DNA of 64,000 nucleotides from positions 1 to 64,000 of the forward strand of contig NZ_LGJH01000166.1 of NCBI RefSeq assembly GCF_001298105.1. The letters run 5' to 3'. Both the position numbers and the translations under genes were made by a program. Positions within the stretch are counted from its first letter, which is position 1; every line of letters starts with the position of its first letter. The stretch is from Novosphingobium sp. ST904 (GTDB lineage Bacteria; Pseudomonadota; Alphaproteobacteria; Sphingomonadales; Sphingomonadaceae). The notes below the pieces were generated by a model. The model did not search any database. It was not told the DNA's origin and saw only the letters and a program-made list of their open reading frames with translations. Of the stretch, positions 37,381-47,185 are shown piece after piece.

Positions 37381-38055
37381 ATGATGAAGTCACGCCTGCT
37401 GACCTCCGCCGTCGCCGCGCTTTCACTGGTCGCGGTATCGGGCTGTGTCACCGACCCCAACACGGGTGAGAGGAAAGTTTCGCGCACCGCCATCGGCGGC
37501 GCGGGCGGCGCGGGCCTGGGCTACCTTCTGGGCAGCGTGATCGGCGGCAAGACCGCGCGCATCGTCGGCGCCGGCATCGGCGGCGTCGCGGGCGGCGTGG
37601 TCGGGTACCAGATGGACCAGCAGATCCGCGAGCTGAAGGAACAGACCGCCGGTTCGGGCATCGACGTCAGCCAGGAAGGCGACGGCATCCTCGTGAACCT
37701 CCCGGACGTGACCTTCGCCGTCAATTCGACCGAGATCAGCCCCTCGTTCCAGGCCTCGCTCGACAATGTCGCGCAGAGCATGGTCAAGTACCCGAACAGC
37801 CTGGTCGACGTGTACGGCCATACCGATTCGACCGGATCGGCAGCCTACAACCTCGACCTGTCCAAGCGCCGCGCCGATTCGGTGGCCCGCTACCTGATCA
37901 GCCGCGGCGTGTCCTCGGCCCGCATCCAGACCAAGGGCATGGGCAAGGACTACCCGGTGGCGGACAACACCACCGCCGAAGGCCGTTCGAAGAACCGCCG
38001 CGTAGAGATCAAGATCACGCCGGTGACCACCGACGAGGCATCGTCGGCGCGCTGA
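37381..38055 (+). CDS. OmpA-family peptidoglycan-binding lipoprotein (YiaD-like)
   Basis: 224 residues from ATG 37381 after AGGAAGGGG. Lipobox LVAVSGCVTD; glycine-zipper segment (IGGAGGAGLGYLLGSVIGG ... GVAGGVVGYQMDQQ) that may insert in membrane; C-terminal OmpA domain with NSLVDVYGHTDSTGSAAYN, LSKRRADSVARYL and NRRVEIKITP. It tethers the outer membrane to peptidoglycan. Confidence 0.93.
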   Translation: MMKSRLLTSAVAALSLVAVSGCVTDPNTGERKVSRTAIGGAGGAGLGYLLGSVIGGKTARIVGAGIGGVAGGVVGYQMDQQIRELKEQTAGSGIDVSQEGDGILVNLPDVTFAVNSTEISPSFQASLDNVAQSMVKYPNSLVDVYGHTDSTGSAAYNLDLSKRRADSVARYLISRGVSSARIQTKGMGKDYPVADNTTAEGRSKNRRVEIKITPVTTDEASSAR

Positions 38056-38085
38056 TCGCCAGTTTCCGCGAAAGCGGGATCGGGG

Positions 38086-38116
38086 AAGGGGTCGGCCGCA
38101 AGGTCCGGCCCCTTTT
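38086..38116 (+). terminator. Terminator after the OmpA-family gene
   Basis: AAGGGGTCGG pairs with CCGGCCCCTT (one G-T wobble), followed by TTCTCTT, 30 bp past the stop. Confidence 0.65.
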
Positions 38117-38188
38117 CTCTTGCCCACTTCGCCGATGCCCCCTCTCCCAATCTCGACATTCCCGCCGGAACGCGCAAAAGACGCGGCC

Positions 38189-39049
38189 ATGAGCACTTTC
38201 GCGATCCCTGGTTTCGACCTTTCCGCCTTCGTCGATGCAACCCTGGCCGAAGACCTCGGCGTCGGCCTGCCGGGGGGCGGGCGCGACGTGACGTCGGAAA
38301 GCGTGATCGAGGCCGAAGCCCGGTTCTCCGGCGCGATGGATTCGCGCGATGCCATCACCGTCGCCGGCCTGCCGATCGCGGCGGCGTTCTTCCGCAAGCT
38401 CGACCCTGCGATGGAAATCGAGATTCTCGTCGAGGAAGGCGCGCGGGTCGAGCCGGGCTCGCAGCTCATGCGCCTCACCGGCAATGCCCGCGCCATGCTC
38501 ACCGCAGAGCGGTCCGCCCTCAACACCGTCCAGCACCTGTCCGGCATCGCGACCATGACCCGCGAATACGTCGACGCCATGTGCGGCCATGCAACCCTGC
38601 TGGACACGCGCAAGACCATCCCGGGCCTGCGCCACCTCGAAAAGTACGCCACCCGCATGGGCGGCGCCCGCAATCACCGCATGGGCCTGTGGGACGCCGC
38701 CATGATAAAGGACAACCACGTCCTCGTGGCGGGCGGCGTCGGCCCGGCCGTGGCACGCGCCAAGGCCGCAGGCGTCACGCAGATCATCTGCGAGGTGGAC
38801 CACCTGGACCAGATCGAACCGGCCATCGCCGCCGGTGCGCATCACCTGCTGCTCGATAACATGGGCCCGGACATCCTGCGCGAAGCCGTGGCGCTCGTCG
38901 CCGGACGCGTGCCCACGGAAGCGTCGGGCGGCGTGAACCTGGCCACCATCGGCGCGATTGCCGCCTCCGGCGTGACATATGTCTCGGTAGGCCGCCTCAC
39001 CCAGAGCGCTCCTGCTGCCGATATCGGGCTGGACTTCACGCCGCTTTAG
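38189..39049 (+). CDS. nadC: Nicotinate-nucleotide pyrophosphorylase (quinolinate phosphoribosyltransferase)
   Basis: 286 residues from ATG 38189 (MSTFAIPGFDL). Motifs: ERSALNTVQHLSGIATMT, LLDTRKTIPGLRHLEKYA, RMGLWDAAMIKDNHV and EASGGVNLATIGAIAASGV of the PRPP-binding barrel. Produces NaMN from quinolinate in de novo NAD synthesis. nadA and nadB are not in the window. Confidence 0.95.
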   Translation: MSTFAIPGFDLSAFVDATLAEDLGVGLPGGGRDVTSESVIEAEARFSGAMDSRDAITVAGLPIAAAFFRKLDPAMEIEILVEEGARVEPGSQLMRLTGNARAMLTAERSALNTVQHLSGIATMTREYVDAMCGHATLLDTRKTIPGLRHLEKYATRMGGARNHRMGLWDAAMIKDNHVLVAGGVGPAVARAKAAGVTQIICEVDHLDQIEPAIAAGAHHLLLDNMGPDILREAVALVAGRVPTEASGGVNLATIGAIAASGVTYVSVGRLTQSAPAADIGLDFTPL

Positions 39050-39120
39050 AAGATCTTGCGCAATTAGCCGGACCCTCGCATGTTCCGTCGCGTCCGACAG
39101 GCAACCGGGGGGAACTTGCC

Positions 39121-39531
39121 GTGCGTCCATATTCCATGGTGAAATTCGATCGCTTCTATCTCGGATCCCTGGTTCTGGGCGTGGTCAACGCGCTCCTGGC
39201 CGCCCGCGATACCCTGTCCGCCGTCAGCGTCGGATTCGTTCTCGGCGTCCAGGCTTTCAGCATGGCCTTGATGATACTGCTCTGGTTCCTGATTTCGCGC
39301 CGCGCCAACAACGCGGCGAAGTGGGTGCTGACCGTGTTGACCGCGATCGGCCTTCTCGTCATGATTCCAACGCTGCCGATCCTCGCCGCAGGTTCCGCTC
39401 TGGACCTGATCTTCATGGCGGCCGTCACTGCGCTTCAGGTTACCGCAGTCGTCAACCTGTTCCGCGCCGATTCCCGCGCCTGGTTCGCGCGCAAGGGCAT
39501 CGTCCTGGACGACGAAACCATCTTCAGCTGA
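39121..39531 (+). CDS. Small membrane protein, unknown function
   Basis: 136 residues from GTG 39121 with GGGGGGAA upstream (ATG 39136 is an alternative). Four hydrophobic helices (LGSLVLGVVNALLAA, GFVLGVQAFSMALMILLWFL, WVLTVLTAIGLLVMIPTLPIL, LIFMAAVTALQVTAVV) and a cytoplasmic tail RADSRAWFARKG. No family recognised. It converges with tadA with a 3-bp gap. Confidence 0.65.
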   Translation: MRPYSMVKFDRFYLGSLVLGVVNALLAARDTLSAVSVGFVLGVQAFSMALMILLWFLISRRANNAAKWVLTVLTAIGLLVMIPTLPILAAGSALDLIFMAAVTALQVTAVVNLFRADSRAWFARKGIVLDDETIFS

Positions 39532-39534
39532 CGA

Positions 39535-39990
39535 TCAGCGCCGCTGCCGAAAGAATTGCCGCAGCATTTCCGCTGCCGCCGATTCGCCGATTCCCGAATA
39601 GACTTCCGGTTTGTGCAGGCACTGGTCGTGCTCGAACACGCGGGCGCCGTGTTCCACCGCACCGCCCTTGGGATCGGATGCCCCGTAATAGAGCCGGGCG
39701 ATTCGCGCATGGGCGATCGCCCCCGCGCACATGGCGCAAGGCTCCAGCGTGACCCACAGCTCGCAGCCTTCCAGCCGCTCGTTGCCCAGAACCAGCGCCG
39801 CGGCGCGAATCGCCTCGATCTCGGCGTGACTCGTGGGATCGTGGCGTTCGCGCGGGCCGTTGCGGCCTGCCGCGATCACCTTTCCATCCTTCACCACCAC
39901 CGCACCGATCGGCACTTCGCCTGAATCGGCGGCTTCACGGGCTTGCGCGAGAGCGAGTTCCATGTATTCGGGCAGGGGCCAGCGGGTCAT
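39535..39990 (-). CDS. tadA: tRNA(adenine-34) deaminase
   Basis: 151 residues. Zinc site HAE ([13 protein letters not shown]) and PCAMC ([16 protein letters not shown]), with the CDA-fold N-terminus [22 protein letters not shown]. Converts A34 to inosine in tRNA-Arg(ACG), essential for decoding. Divergent from rpmB. Confidence 0.95.
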   Translation of the reverse strand: MTRWPLPEYMELALAQAREAADSGEVPIGAVVVKDGKVIAAGRNGPRERHDPTSHAEIEAIRAAALVLGNERLEGCELWVTLEPCAMCAGAIAHARIARLYYGASDPKGGAVEHGARVFEHDQCLHKPEVYSGIGESAAAEMLRQFFRQRR

Positions 39991-40026
39991 GGCAATGCGC
40001 TAGACCTTCAAAAAGCTGTGCGCAAC

Positions 40027-40055
40027 TTGACCTTCACCCGGGGAATCGCTAAGGG
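40027..40055 (+). promoter_or_regulatory. Candidate rpmB promoter
   Basis: TTGACC (40027-40032) and TAAGGG (40050-40055) with a 17-bp spacer, 50 bp before the rpmB ATG. Confidence 0.45.
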
Positions 40056-40104
40056 CGCGCCTTCCCGTATTTACGGCCACAGACTTTTTCGAGCGAGAGT
40101 AGAC

Positions 40105-40392
40105 ATGTCCCGCATCTGCGAACTGACCGGCAAGGGCCGCCAGGTCGGCTGCAACGTCAGCCACGCCAACAACAAGACCAAGCGCGTCTTCCTTCCCAAC
40201 CTTCAGAACGTCACGCTGCTGTCGGACGGTCTTGAACGCAGCTTCAAGTTCCGCGTCTCGACCCACGGCCTGCGTTCGGTCGAGCACAACGGTGGTCTCG
40301 ACAACTGGCTGCTGAAGACCTCGGACACGAAGCTCAGCCCGCGCGCCGTCAAGGTGAAGCGCGAACTGAAGAAGATCCAGGTCGCCGCCTGA
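40105..40392 (+). CDS. rpmB: 50S ribosomal protein L28
   Basis: 95 residues: [20 protein letters not shown] then [20 protein letters not shown], typical of the L28 alphaproteobacterial form, longer than E. coli L28 with a basic C-terminal extension [16 protein letters not shown]. Monocistronic between a promoter and a strong terminator. Confidence 0.97.
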   Translation: MSRICELTGKGRQVGCNVSHANNKTKRVFLPNLQNVTLLSDGLERSFKFRVSTHGLRSVEHNGGLDNWLLKTSDTKLSPRAVKVKRELKKIQVAA

Positions 40393-40430
40393 TCCTTGCG
40401 CTCCCTTCCGGGGGCGTGACGATACGGTTC

Positions 40431-40469
40431 GCGAAAAGGCGTGCAAGCCCGGCTTGCGCGCCTTTTCGC
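40431..40469. terminator. Bidirectional terminator between rpmB and the convergent gene
   Basis: GCGAAAAGGCG and CGCCTTTTCGC outer stem with an inner GCAAG/CTTGC stem. Confidence 0.78.
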
Positions 40470-40536
40470 ATGTCCGGATTCCTGAACCGGCCCGCAGCGG
40501 GTCACCCCTGAAAAGGCCCTTAGCGGGCGCCGGCGA

Positions 40537-41538
40537 TCAGGGCAGATCGGCCGGATCGACGCTCAGCTTCCAGAGCAAGGTACGCTGTAGCGGCGAGAAA
40601 TTGTCGTCCGAGATCAGCCAGACGGTCAGCCTGCCGTCCTTCCGCGGGGCGATCGCGATTCCTTCGAAGTTGTCGATAGGCAGGTCGGACGAAAGCCGCG
40701 CCACTTCGCGGACCTTCCAGACACCGCCGGGGCGAATCGTCCGAGGATCGCCGATCGCGATCCGCCCGGCAAAACGCTGCGGCATCGGCCAGATCAACCG
40801 GCGCATCAGTATCAGCAGGCGGCCGTCAGGCATCTGCGCCATGTCGGTAGGGCTGAATCCGGTCGGCGCGTCGAGCGTGAATGCCTGCCCCTCGCCAGCC
40901 GATTCGCCCCCTGGCCCCTTCGCCGTGGGATCGCCGGCGAACAGGGCGGCCTCGTGCAGATGGTCGCTCCAGTCGACATAGCCTTCGCGCAGCAGGACGA
41001 AGCGCCCGTCCTGCAGGCGCGTCATCGCTTCGGGGCCTGAATTCACGCCCCAATCGGCCATGACCGGCGGACGCACCCTCGCCTCTATCCCGTAGTCCGC
41101 GCCCATGCGGTAGATCGCGTTCCGGCCCTCCAGCCCCAGCCAGATCGTGCCCTTGTCATCCTGGGTGGCCGATTCGACATCGCGATCGGCCTTCTCGGGC
41201 TGGGCGGAGAGGGCAAGCTCGCCGATCCGGCTGTCCGCCTGCGATTCGCCGGGCGCCCGGAATTCGAGGTAATCGCCCGAATCGCTGAGCGCCAGCATCA
41301 TGCCCCCGGGCCGCAGCAGCAGCGAGGAGTAGCTCCCGAAGGAATGCGTGCGGCTGCGAGCCAGCCACACCTGCTCCAGCGCGAACGGCCCCAGCCGGGG
41401 GCCGGTCCGTTCGGGCGGCGGCAGGTCCAGCGGGACGAAGGCCAACTCGAACGTCTTGAATTTGGGATGATGCGGCGAACGGCCCCAGGTCAGGGGCAGC
41501 AAGGACAGCAGGGCGAGGAGAGCAATGGTGCGGCGCAC
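40537..41538 (-). CDS. Esterase-like activity of phytase (PF13449-type) family protein
   Basis: 333 residues with an N-terminal hydrophobic segment that may be a signal peptide (TIALLALLSLLPLTWG). Beta-propeller repeats include SSLLLRPGGMMLALSDSGDYLEF, DVESATQDDKGTIWLGLEGRNAI and DNFEGIAIAPRKDGRLTVWLISDDNF; the last pair is the signature of the phytase-like esterase domain. Biochemical role uncertain. It lies 78 bp after the M23 peptidase on the same strand. Confidence 0.85.
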   Translation of the reverse strand: MRRTIALLALLSLLPLTWGRSPHHPKFKTFELAFVPLDLPPPERTGPRLGPFALEQVWLARSRTHSFGSYSSLLLRPGGMMLALSDSGDYLEFRAPGESQADSRIGELALSAQPEKADRDVESATQDDKGTIWLGLEGRNAIYRMGADYGIEARVRPPVMADWGVNSGPEAMTRLQDGRFVLLREGYVDWSDHLHEAALFAGDPTAKGPGGESAGEGQAFTLDAPTGFSPTDMAQMPDGRLLILMRRLIWPMPQRFAGRIAIGDPRTIRPGGVWKVREVARLSSDLPIDNFEGIAIAPRKDGRLTVWLISDDNFSPLQRTLLWKLSVDPADLP

Positions 41539-41616
41539 AAGGGCGGGATAAGCATTCCGGCGAAGGCCGCAAGCCGCTTTCGCGCCGCCTCCCCCGGAAT
41601 CGCCGTCACGCAGGCG

Positions 41617-42501
41617 TCAATTCATGGCGCCGGTGAACAGGATCGGATCGAGGCGGGCATCGTTCCACTTGATCGACCAGTGCAGGTGCGGCCCCGTGGC
41701 GCGGCCCGACATGCCGATCCTGCCGATCACCTGCCCTTGCCGGACATGATCGCCCTGCTTCACGAGAATCTCGGAGCAATGCAGGAAAGCGCTGTTCAGC
41801 CCCATGCCGTGGTCCAGCATCAGCAGGTTGCCTTCCAGCGTGAACGGCTTTTCGGCGGCAAGGATCACCACCCCGTCGGCGGGGGCGACGAACGGCGTTC
41901 CGCTGGTGCCGGTCGCGATGTCGAGGCCGGAGTGATAGGCCCCCGGTTCACCCCGATAGACCCGCTGCGAACCGAACCGGCCGGAAATGCGCCCCTTCGC
42001 CGGCCAGACGAATTGCTGGCGCCACCCCTGCGCATCGGTATGCAGCGCGCGGGCGGCATTGATGCGGTCAAGCTCGGGCTGGCGGATCGCCATGAAGGCC
42101 TCGGTCGCACCGCCGGGCTTGCGGGGAATGTTGATGTTCTCGATCTGCCAGGCCCGGGGCGAGACAGGGACCGGCTGCGTTATCCTGCGGCCATTGGCCA
42201 GCGTGGCGGTAAGCGTCGCGATCGTGCCGGCATCACGGTCAAAAGCGGCGAACCATGCGCCGTCCGGCGCCACCTGCACCGGCTGTCCATTGAGCGCGAG
42301 GGCCGTGGTGCCCGCAGGCGCCTTGCCGCGCATCCAGCCGCCCTGGGTCAATTCGCCGCCATAGGTCAGCGCGCCGGGCGCGGCAGCAGGGGCAACGGGG
42401 GCGATAGGCTGCGCCACCAGCCCATTCCACGCGAGCAAAGCCCCCCCGGCCACCACGCCGGCGAGAATCAGCGATGCCCCGAGGGCCTTGCGCGCCGTCA
42501 T
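41617..42501 (-). CDS. M23-family metallopeptidase (peptidoglycan endopeptidase)
   Basis: 294 residues with one N-terminal membrane anchor or signal (ALGASLILAGVVAGGALLAW). The C-terminal LytM domain has YHSGLDIATG (HxxxD) and PHLHWSIKWND (HxH), the full zinc-site set, so it should be active. Cleaves peptidoglycan cross-links in the periplasm. Its ATG overlaps the DUF2093 stop (ATGA), implying coupled translation. Confidence 0.92.
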   Translation of the reverse strand: MTARKALGASLILAGVVAGGALLAWNGLVAQPIAPVAPAAAPGALTYGGELTQGGWMRGKAPAGTTALALNGQPVQVAPDGAWFAAFDRDAGTIATLTATLANGRRITQPVPVSPRAWQIENINIPRKPGGATEAFMAIRQPELDRINAARALHTDAQGWRQQFVWPAKGRISGRFGSQRVYRGEPGAYHSGLDIATGTSGTPFVAPADGVVILAAEKPFTLEGNLLMLDHGMGLNSAFLHCSEILVKQGDHVRQGQVIGRIGMSGRATGPHLHWSIKWNDARLDPILFTGAMN

Positions 42502-42701
42502 GCCTTTCCGGTGAAGCGCTTGGTCGCGATTTCCGCCGAAGCGTAAGGCTCCTGGAACTCAGCGCTCCAGTAGCGCAGTTCCTCAAGCGGGATCTTCTCG
42601 CCGGTGACGGCGCAGAGCACGAAGTGTCCGCCGCTCAGCACCCGGAATCCGTTGGGTCCGTAGGCGAGCTTGGCGGGGCGGTTGGCAGAAGACATAAGCA
42701 T
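42498..42701 (-). CDS. DUF2093 protein
   Basis: 67 residues: AKLAYGPNGFRVLSGGHFVL then CAVTGEKIPLEELRYWSAEF and QEPYASAEIATKRF cover the whole DUF2093 domain, of unknown function. Found in alphaproteobacteria next to xseA and envelope genes. It lies between xseA (27-bp gap) and the M23 peptidase (4-bp overlap). Confidence 0.88.
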   Translation of the reverse strand: MLMSSANRPAKLAYGPNGFRVLSGGHFVLCAVTGEKIPLEELRYWSAEFQEPYASAEIATKRFTGKA

Positions 42702-42728
42702 GGGCGAAATCCTATCAGAGCGCGCCGT

Positions 42729-44245
42729 TCAAAACAAATCGCCCTGCCTCGAAGTGTCCGCCTTCGGTCGCACCGGGCGCTTTGGCGCCGCCGCCTCGGC
42801 AGCGGGTTCCGCAGGTTGTGCCGCCGCGGCGCGGGGTGCGGGCGGCGCCTCGGCCCCCACCGCGACCACAAGCTCGCCATCCCGGAATTCCAGCGTCAGC
42901 AGCGATTCGCGCGACGCCGCTTCCCGACTGGTCAGCGCGCGGCCGTCCGGGCCCTTGGCAAGGACGTAGCCCCGCTCCAGCGGCCGCTTCGGATCGAGCT
43001 GCGGCAGCACGCGGGAAACCGGCGCCAGACCGTCGCGCGCCATGGTCCAGCGGCGCGTGAGCAGGCGCGGGGTGAGGCCGACGCGCAGCAGCCGCTCCTC
43101 GCTGCGTTCCATCCGGTGACGCAGCAGCGGCAGCGAGAGGCGTGAGGCGGTACGGCCAAGCTGTTCGCGTTTGCGGCCCGCTTCGTCACGCAGCCCGCGG
43201 CGCAGGCGTTCAGACAGTTCGTCAAGCTTCTGCGCCTTGGCGGCCAGGATCGCCTCGGGCCTGGGCAGGCGCTGGACGCGGGCTTCCAGCCGTTCACGGC
43301 CCAAGGTGACCGGGCGCAGCGCGCAGCGGCGCTTGCGATAGGCCAGTTCGTCGAGTGTCGCGGCCAGTTCCATGCGCACCGGAACCGCCATTTCGGCGGC
43401 AGCGGTGGGCGTGGGTGCGCGGCGATCGGCGGCATAGTCGCACAGCGTGGTGTCGGTTTCGTGCCCGACCGCCGAAATCACGGGAATCGACGATTCGGCC
43501 ACGGCACGAACCACGATTTCCTCGTTGAACGACCACAAGTCCTCGATCGAGCCGCCGCCGCGCGCCACGATCACCAGATCGGGGCGCGGAACCGGGCCGC
43601 CGGGACGGATCGCCGAAAAACCGCACACGGCATTGGCAACCTGCTGTGCCGAACCTTCGCCCTGCACCAGTACTGGCCAGACGAGGACATGGCTGGGGAA
43701 GCGGTCGGCAAGGCGGTGGAGGATATCGCGGATCACCGCGCCGGTGGGTGACGTCACGACGCCGATCACGCGGGGCAGGAAAGGCAGTTCCCGCTTGCGC
43801 TCGGGCGCGAAGAGACCTTCAGCGGCAAGCGCGCGCGCAGCTTTTCGAGCAGCGCCAGCAAGGCGCCCTCGCCCGCGATCTCCATCGATTCGATGACGAC
43901 CTGGTATTTCGAACGCCCGGGATAAGTCGTGAGCTTGCCGGTGGCGATCACCTCGATGCCGTCTTCGGGCCGGAACGCCAGCCGCTGCGCACCGCCGCGC
44001 CACATGACGCCGTCGATCACCGCCTTGTCGTCCTTGAGAGCGCAATAGAGGTGGCCCGAAGCCGCGCGCTTGACGCCCGAAAGCTCTCCGCGCAGGCGCA
44101 CGAAACCGAAACGATCCTCCACCGTGCGCTTCAGCAGATTCGAAATCTCGCTGATCGAGAGCGGCGCAGCGTTGTCCCCGGCCGCTTGCTTCGCTACCAG
44201 CCCCCCGGAACGACCATCATCGAATTCGTCGTCATCGAAAGGCAC
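42729..44245 (-). CDS. xseA: Exodeoxyribonuclease VII large subunit, read through a frameshift
   Basis: About 505 residues after restoring one base near 43830, which joins [12 protein letters not shown] to [22 protein letters not shown]-fold domain ([34 protein letters not shown]), catalytic core ([56 protein letters not shown]) and a long coiled-coil tail. With XseB it degrades single-stranded DNA. GTG 44245 leaves only 5 bp to the divergent purD ATG. No better in-frame start was found upstream. Confidence 0.9.
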
Positions 44246-44250
44246 GGCTA

Positions 44251-45537
44251 ATGAACATCCTTCTTCTGGGCTCTGGCGGCCGCGAACATGCGCTGGCCTG
44301 GAAGCTGGCGCAATCCCCGCTTTGCGAGATCCTATGGGCTGCGCCGGGTAACCCGGGCGTCGCCGAAGTCGCAAGCTGCATTTCGCTGGATGTCACCGAT
44401 CACGCGGCGGTCATCGCCTTTTGCGAGACGAACGTGGTCGGCCTCGTCGTCATCGGCCCCGAAGCGCCGCTGGTCGACGGTCTGGCAGATTCCCTGCGCG
44501 CCGAGGGCTTTTCGGTGTTCGGTCCGAGCCAGGCGGCGGCCCAGCTCGAAGGTTCGAAGGGCTTCACCAAGGACCTGTGCGAACGCGCGGGCATTCCCAC
44601 CGCCGGTTACGACCGCGTCTCCAACGAGGCGGACGCCATGGCCGCGCTGGCGAAGTTCGGCGCCCCGGTCGTCATCAAGGCGGACGGTCTTGCCGCCGGC
44701 AAGGGCGTGACCGTTGCCATGACCATGGCCGAGGCCGAGGACGCCGTGCGCGAGATCTTCTCGGGCCGCTTCGGCGAAGCCGGCGCCGAGGCCGTGATCG
44801 AGGAGTTCATGGAAGGCGAGGAAGCCAGCTTCTTCGCGCTTACCGACGGTTCCACCATCGTCCCCTTCGCCTCGGCGCAGGACCACAAGCGCGTGGGCGA
44901 CGGCGACACCGGCCCCAATACCGGCGGCATGGGCGCCTATAGCCCTGCCCCGGTGCTGACGCCCATGCTCGAGGCCGAAGTGCTCGAACGCATCATCGCG
45001 CCAACCGTGCGCACGCTGCAGAACGAAGGCACGCCCTATTCCGGCGTGCTGTTCCTGGGCGTGATGCTGACGCGCGAAGGCCCCAAGCTGATCGAGTACA
45101 ATTGCCGCTTCGGCGATCCCGAGTGCCAGGTGATGATGCTGCGCCTCGAATCCGATCTGGTGGAACTGCTCCACGCCTGCGCCGACAACCGCCTCGCCGC
45201 GATCGAGCCCCCGCGCTTCAGCCGCGATACCGCGCTCACCGTGGTGATGGCCGCGAACGGCTATCCGGGCACCCCTGAAAAGGGTGGCGCGATTGCCGGT
45301 ATCGCCGCGGCGGAGGCAAACGGCGCCAAGGTGTTCCACGCCGGTACCGAATTGAAGGACGGCGCACTCGTCGCCAGCGGCGGCCGCGTGCTCAACGTGA
45401 CGGCGCGGGCCGCTTCGGTCTCCGAGGCGCAGGCCAAGGCCTATGCCGCCGTCGATGCGCTCGATTTCCCCACCGGCTTCTGCCGCCGCGACATCGGCTG
45501 GCGCGAAGTGGCGCGCGAGAAGGCTCATGGCAAGTAA
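44251..45537 (+). CDS. purD: Phosphoribosylamine-glycine ligase
   Basis: 428 residues: [23 protein letters not shown]-grasp [36 protein letters not shown] and [12 protein letters not shown]. Second step of purine synthesis. The following gene starts inside its last codons. Confidence 0.96.
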   Translation: MNILLLGSGGREHALAWKLAQSPLCEILWAAPGNPGVAEVASCISLDVTDHAAVIAFCETNVVGLVVIGPEAPLVDGLADSLRAEGFSVFGPSQAAAQLEGSKGFTKDLCERAGIPTAGYDRVSNEADAMAALAKFGAPVVIKADGLAAGKGVTVAMTMAEAEDAVREIFSGRFGEAGAEAVIEEFMEGEEASFFALTDGSTIVPFASAQDHKRVGDGDTGPNTGGMGAYSPAPVLTPMLEAEVLERIIAPTVRTLQNEGTPYSGVLFLGVMLTREGPKLIEYNCRFGDPECQVMMLRLESDLVELLHACADNRLAAIEPPRFSRDTALTVVMAANGYPGTPEKGGAIAGIAAAEANGAKVFHAGTELKDGALVASGGRVLNVTARAASVSEAQAKAYAAVDALDFPTGFCRRDIGWREVAREKAHGK

Positions 45538-46117
45538 GGTCGATACGTTTCTGAAGGGCTCACTGGCGGCAGCGGCGCTGCTCGCCGGTGCCGGCGTCGG
45601 CTATTACTACGGCGTGTTCCTGCCCGGACAGGCCGCCCGGCAGGAAGCCCGCGTGCTGGCCGAGCAGGAAGCCCGGCAGAAGCAGCAGGATGCGCAGACC
45701 AAGGCGCAGGAACGCGAACAGGCCGAACAGTCGCGCCGGCAGGAAGCCGCGCAGCAGGAATATCAGGACTGCCTGAACTTCGCGGAACTGTCCTACAAGC
45801 AGCGCTGGACCGCGAGCTGCCGCGCACAGCACGACGCCGACGTGGCCGCGCTGGCGGATTGTGCCGACAATCTCTTCGCCACCGAGGACGGCTGCCGCGC
45901 CAAGGTCCCCGTCCGGCCGGAACGCGATTGCGCCCTGCCCGGCCAGACCGCGCAGAGCTATTCGGATGCGCGCGAACAGCGCAAGGCGGAATGCCTTGCC
46001 CGCTTCCAGTCCAACCAGCCGGGAGTCCAGCCGCCCGCCCAGTCGCCCGCTCAGTCGATCCCGCCGTCCGGGGCGAACGGCTACGGCGCGCCTGCCGGTC
46101 AGCCGACTACCTTCTGA
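45527..46117 (+). CDS. Membrane-anchored coiled-coil protein, unknown function
   Basis: 196 residues from ATG 45527, overlapping purD by 11 bp. One hydrophobic anchor ([20 protein letters not shown]), then a long Glu/Gln/Ala/Arg-rich coiled coil ([20 protein letters not shown]), six cysteines spaced through the middle ([29 protein letters not shown]), and a Pro/Gln-rich tail. Cysteines in a periplasmic domain may form disulfides. No family recognised. Confidence 0.7.
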   Translation: MASKVDTFLKGSLAAAALLAGAGVGYYYGVFLPGQAARQEARVLAEQEARQKQQDAQTKAQEREQAEQSRRQEAAQQEYQDCLNFAELSYKQRWTASCRAQHDADVAALADCADNLFATEDGCRAKVPVRPERDCALPGQTAQSYSDAREQRKAECLARFQSNQPGVQPPAQSPAQSIPPSGANGYGAPAGQPTTF

Positions 46118-46522
46118 TCTCCCGGCAGACGAGCCGCAGCGGGGCGATCTCGATTACCGGCGTTTCCCACGGGTGAATCGCCATGATGCGGTCCACCGCC
46201 TGGCGAAACGTCGGTCGTCGGCGCGGCAGGGCGCGTGTACCTTGACCACCACGGTTGGTGAAAGGCTGATCTTGCCGGATTCTCCGACCGTGGGCGTCGC
46301 ATCCTGCCCGGGCACGAAGCTCTCCCAGCCCAGGCCCATCTCGACCACGCCCTTGTAGAAGCCGAAATTGCCGAGCTGGTTGTCCTCGCGAATCGTCGCC
46401 AGGATCGATGCGAGAACCGGGTCGCGCTCCGCCGCCTCGCCGTCTCCCGCCAGCATGGCGGCAAGAGTCTCCTGCGTAACGGGAACATGGACGCGCAGCA
46501 TCGTCGCTTCACGGGTGATCAT
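46107..46522 (-). CDS. Small conserved protein resembling a NIF3/YqfO-type fold, read through a frameshift
   Basis: About 138 residues after restoring one base near 46206, which turns a ragged tail into RQAVDRIMAIHPWETPVIEI then [12 protein letters not shown]. The HPWETPVIEI segment resembles the HPYEE motif ending YqfO/NIF3-type domains; this is a weak resemblance and no function is claimed. The ATG overlaps the stop of the upstream exonuclease gene (ATGA), so the two are coupled. Its 3' end overlaps the convergent gene by 11 bp. Confidence 0.55.
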
Positions 46523-47055
46523 GCCGGTTCATTCTCCATCAGCAGTTTGACGACCATCGCGAGGCGCTTGGCATCCTCGCGGGCAAGGTGTTCCGCCGGC
46601 AGGCGAATCCGGGCCTCTTCCAGCGCCGCGTCGACCTGTTCGCGCGAAACGCCCTGCCCGACCATCCATTCCCCCAGGAAGCGGATCGGGAACGGCAGGC
46701 TTTCTCCGATTCCCTGGCACAGGATTTCCAGCCAGTACTGGTCGAGATCGGCATCGGAATAGACCTGCCGGTCCCCCACGAAGGCGATGAGTTCGGACAG
46801 CACCTGCTCCGGCGGAAGCCCCTCCGATTCGAGAGTGGCAAAGCTGATGCCGTGCAGCGCCTCGGCCTCTTCCGACCAGTCCCACGTCCGCCACACCGGA
46901 AGGGGTCTTATCAGCCAAGCACGGCTTTGCCCGTCGACCCGCGCCACCGCCACCTCGATGGGATAGGACGGGCCGTATTCCGGCAGGCAGCTTGCCTCGA
47001 AGTCGATGAGGGCCGGTTCGCCCTGTGGATCGTGAGCCGGTATGTGCTGGGCCAT
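46519..47055 (-). CDS. DEDDh-type 3'-5' exonuclease family protein
   Basis: 178 residues from ATG 47055 (MAQHIPAHDPQG). DnaQ/RNase T-like motifs: ExoI LIDFEASCLPEYGPSYPIEV (DxE), ExoII VYSDADLDQYWLEIL (D), ExoIII HLAREDAKRLA (HxxxxD). All acidic residues and the His are present, so it is probably active on RNA or DNA ends. Substrate unknown. Translationally coupled to the NIF3-like gene downstream. Confidence 0.75.
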   Translation of the reverse strand: MAQHIPAHDPQGEPALIDFEASCLPEYGPSYPIEVAVARVDGQSRAWLIRPLPVWRTWDWSEEAEALHGISFATLESEGLPPEQVLSELIAFVGDRQVYSDADLDQYWLEILCQGIGESLPFPIRFLGEWMVGQGVSREQVDAALEEARIRLPAEHLAREDAKRLAMVVKLLMENEPA

Positions 47056-47124
47056 GAGTGCTCCTGATCGGGAAAAGGCCAGCCTCGCGCGCAAAAGGCG
47101 CCGCGTCAACGCCGTGCCGGACGC

Positions 47125-47162
47125 AAAGAGGGCTCCGTTCTTGCGAACGGAGCCCTCTTTTC
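47125..47162 (-). terminator. Terminator of the adenosine kinase gene
   Basis: AAAGAGGGCTCCGTTC and GAACGGAGCCCTCTTT form a perfect 16-bp stem with a TTGC loop. A and T tracts in the arms suit either strand. Confidence 0.88.
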
Positions 47163-47185
47163 CTGCCGCTGCCGGCCCGGCCGGA

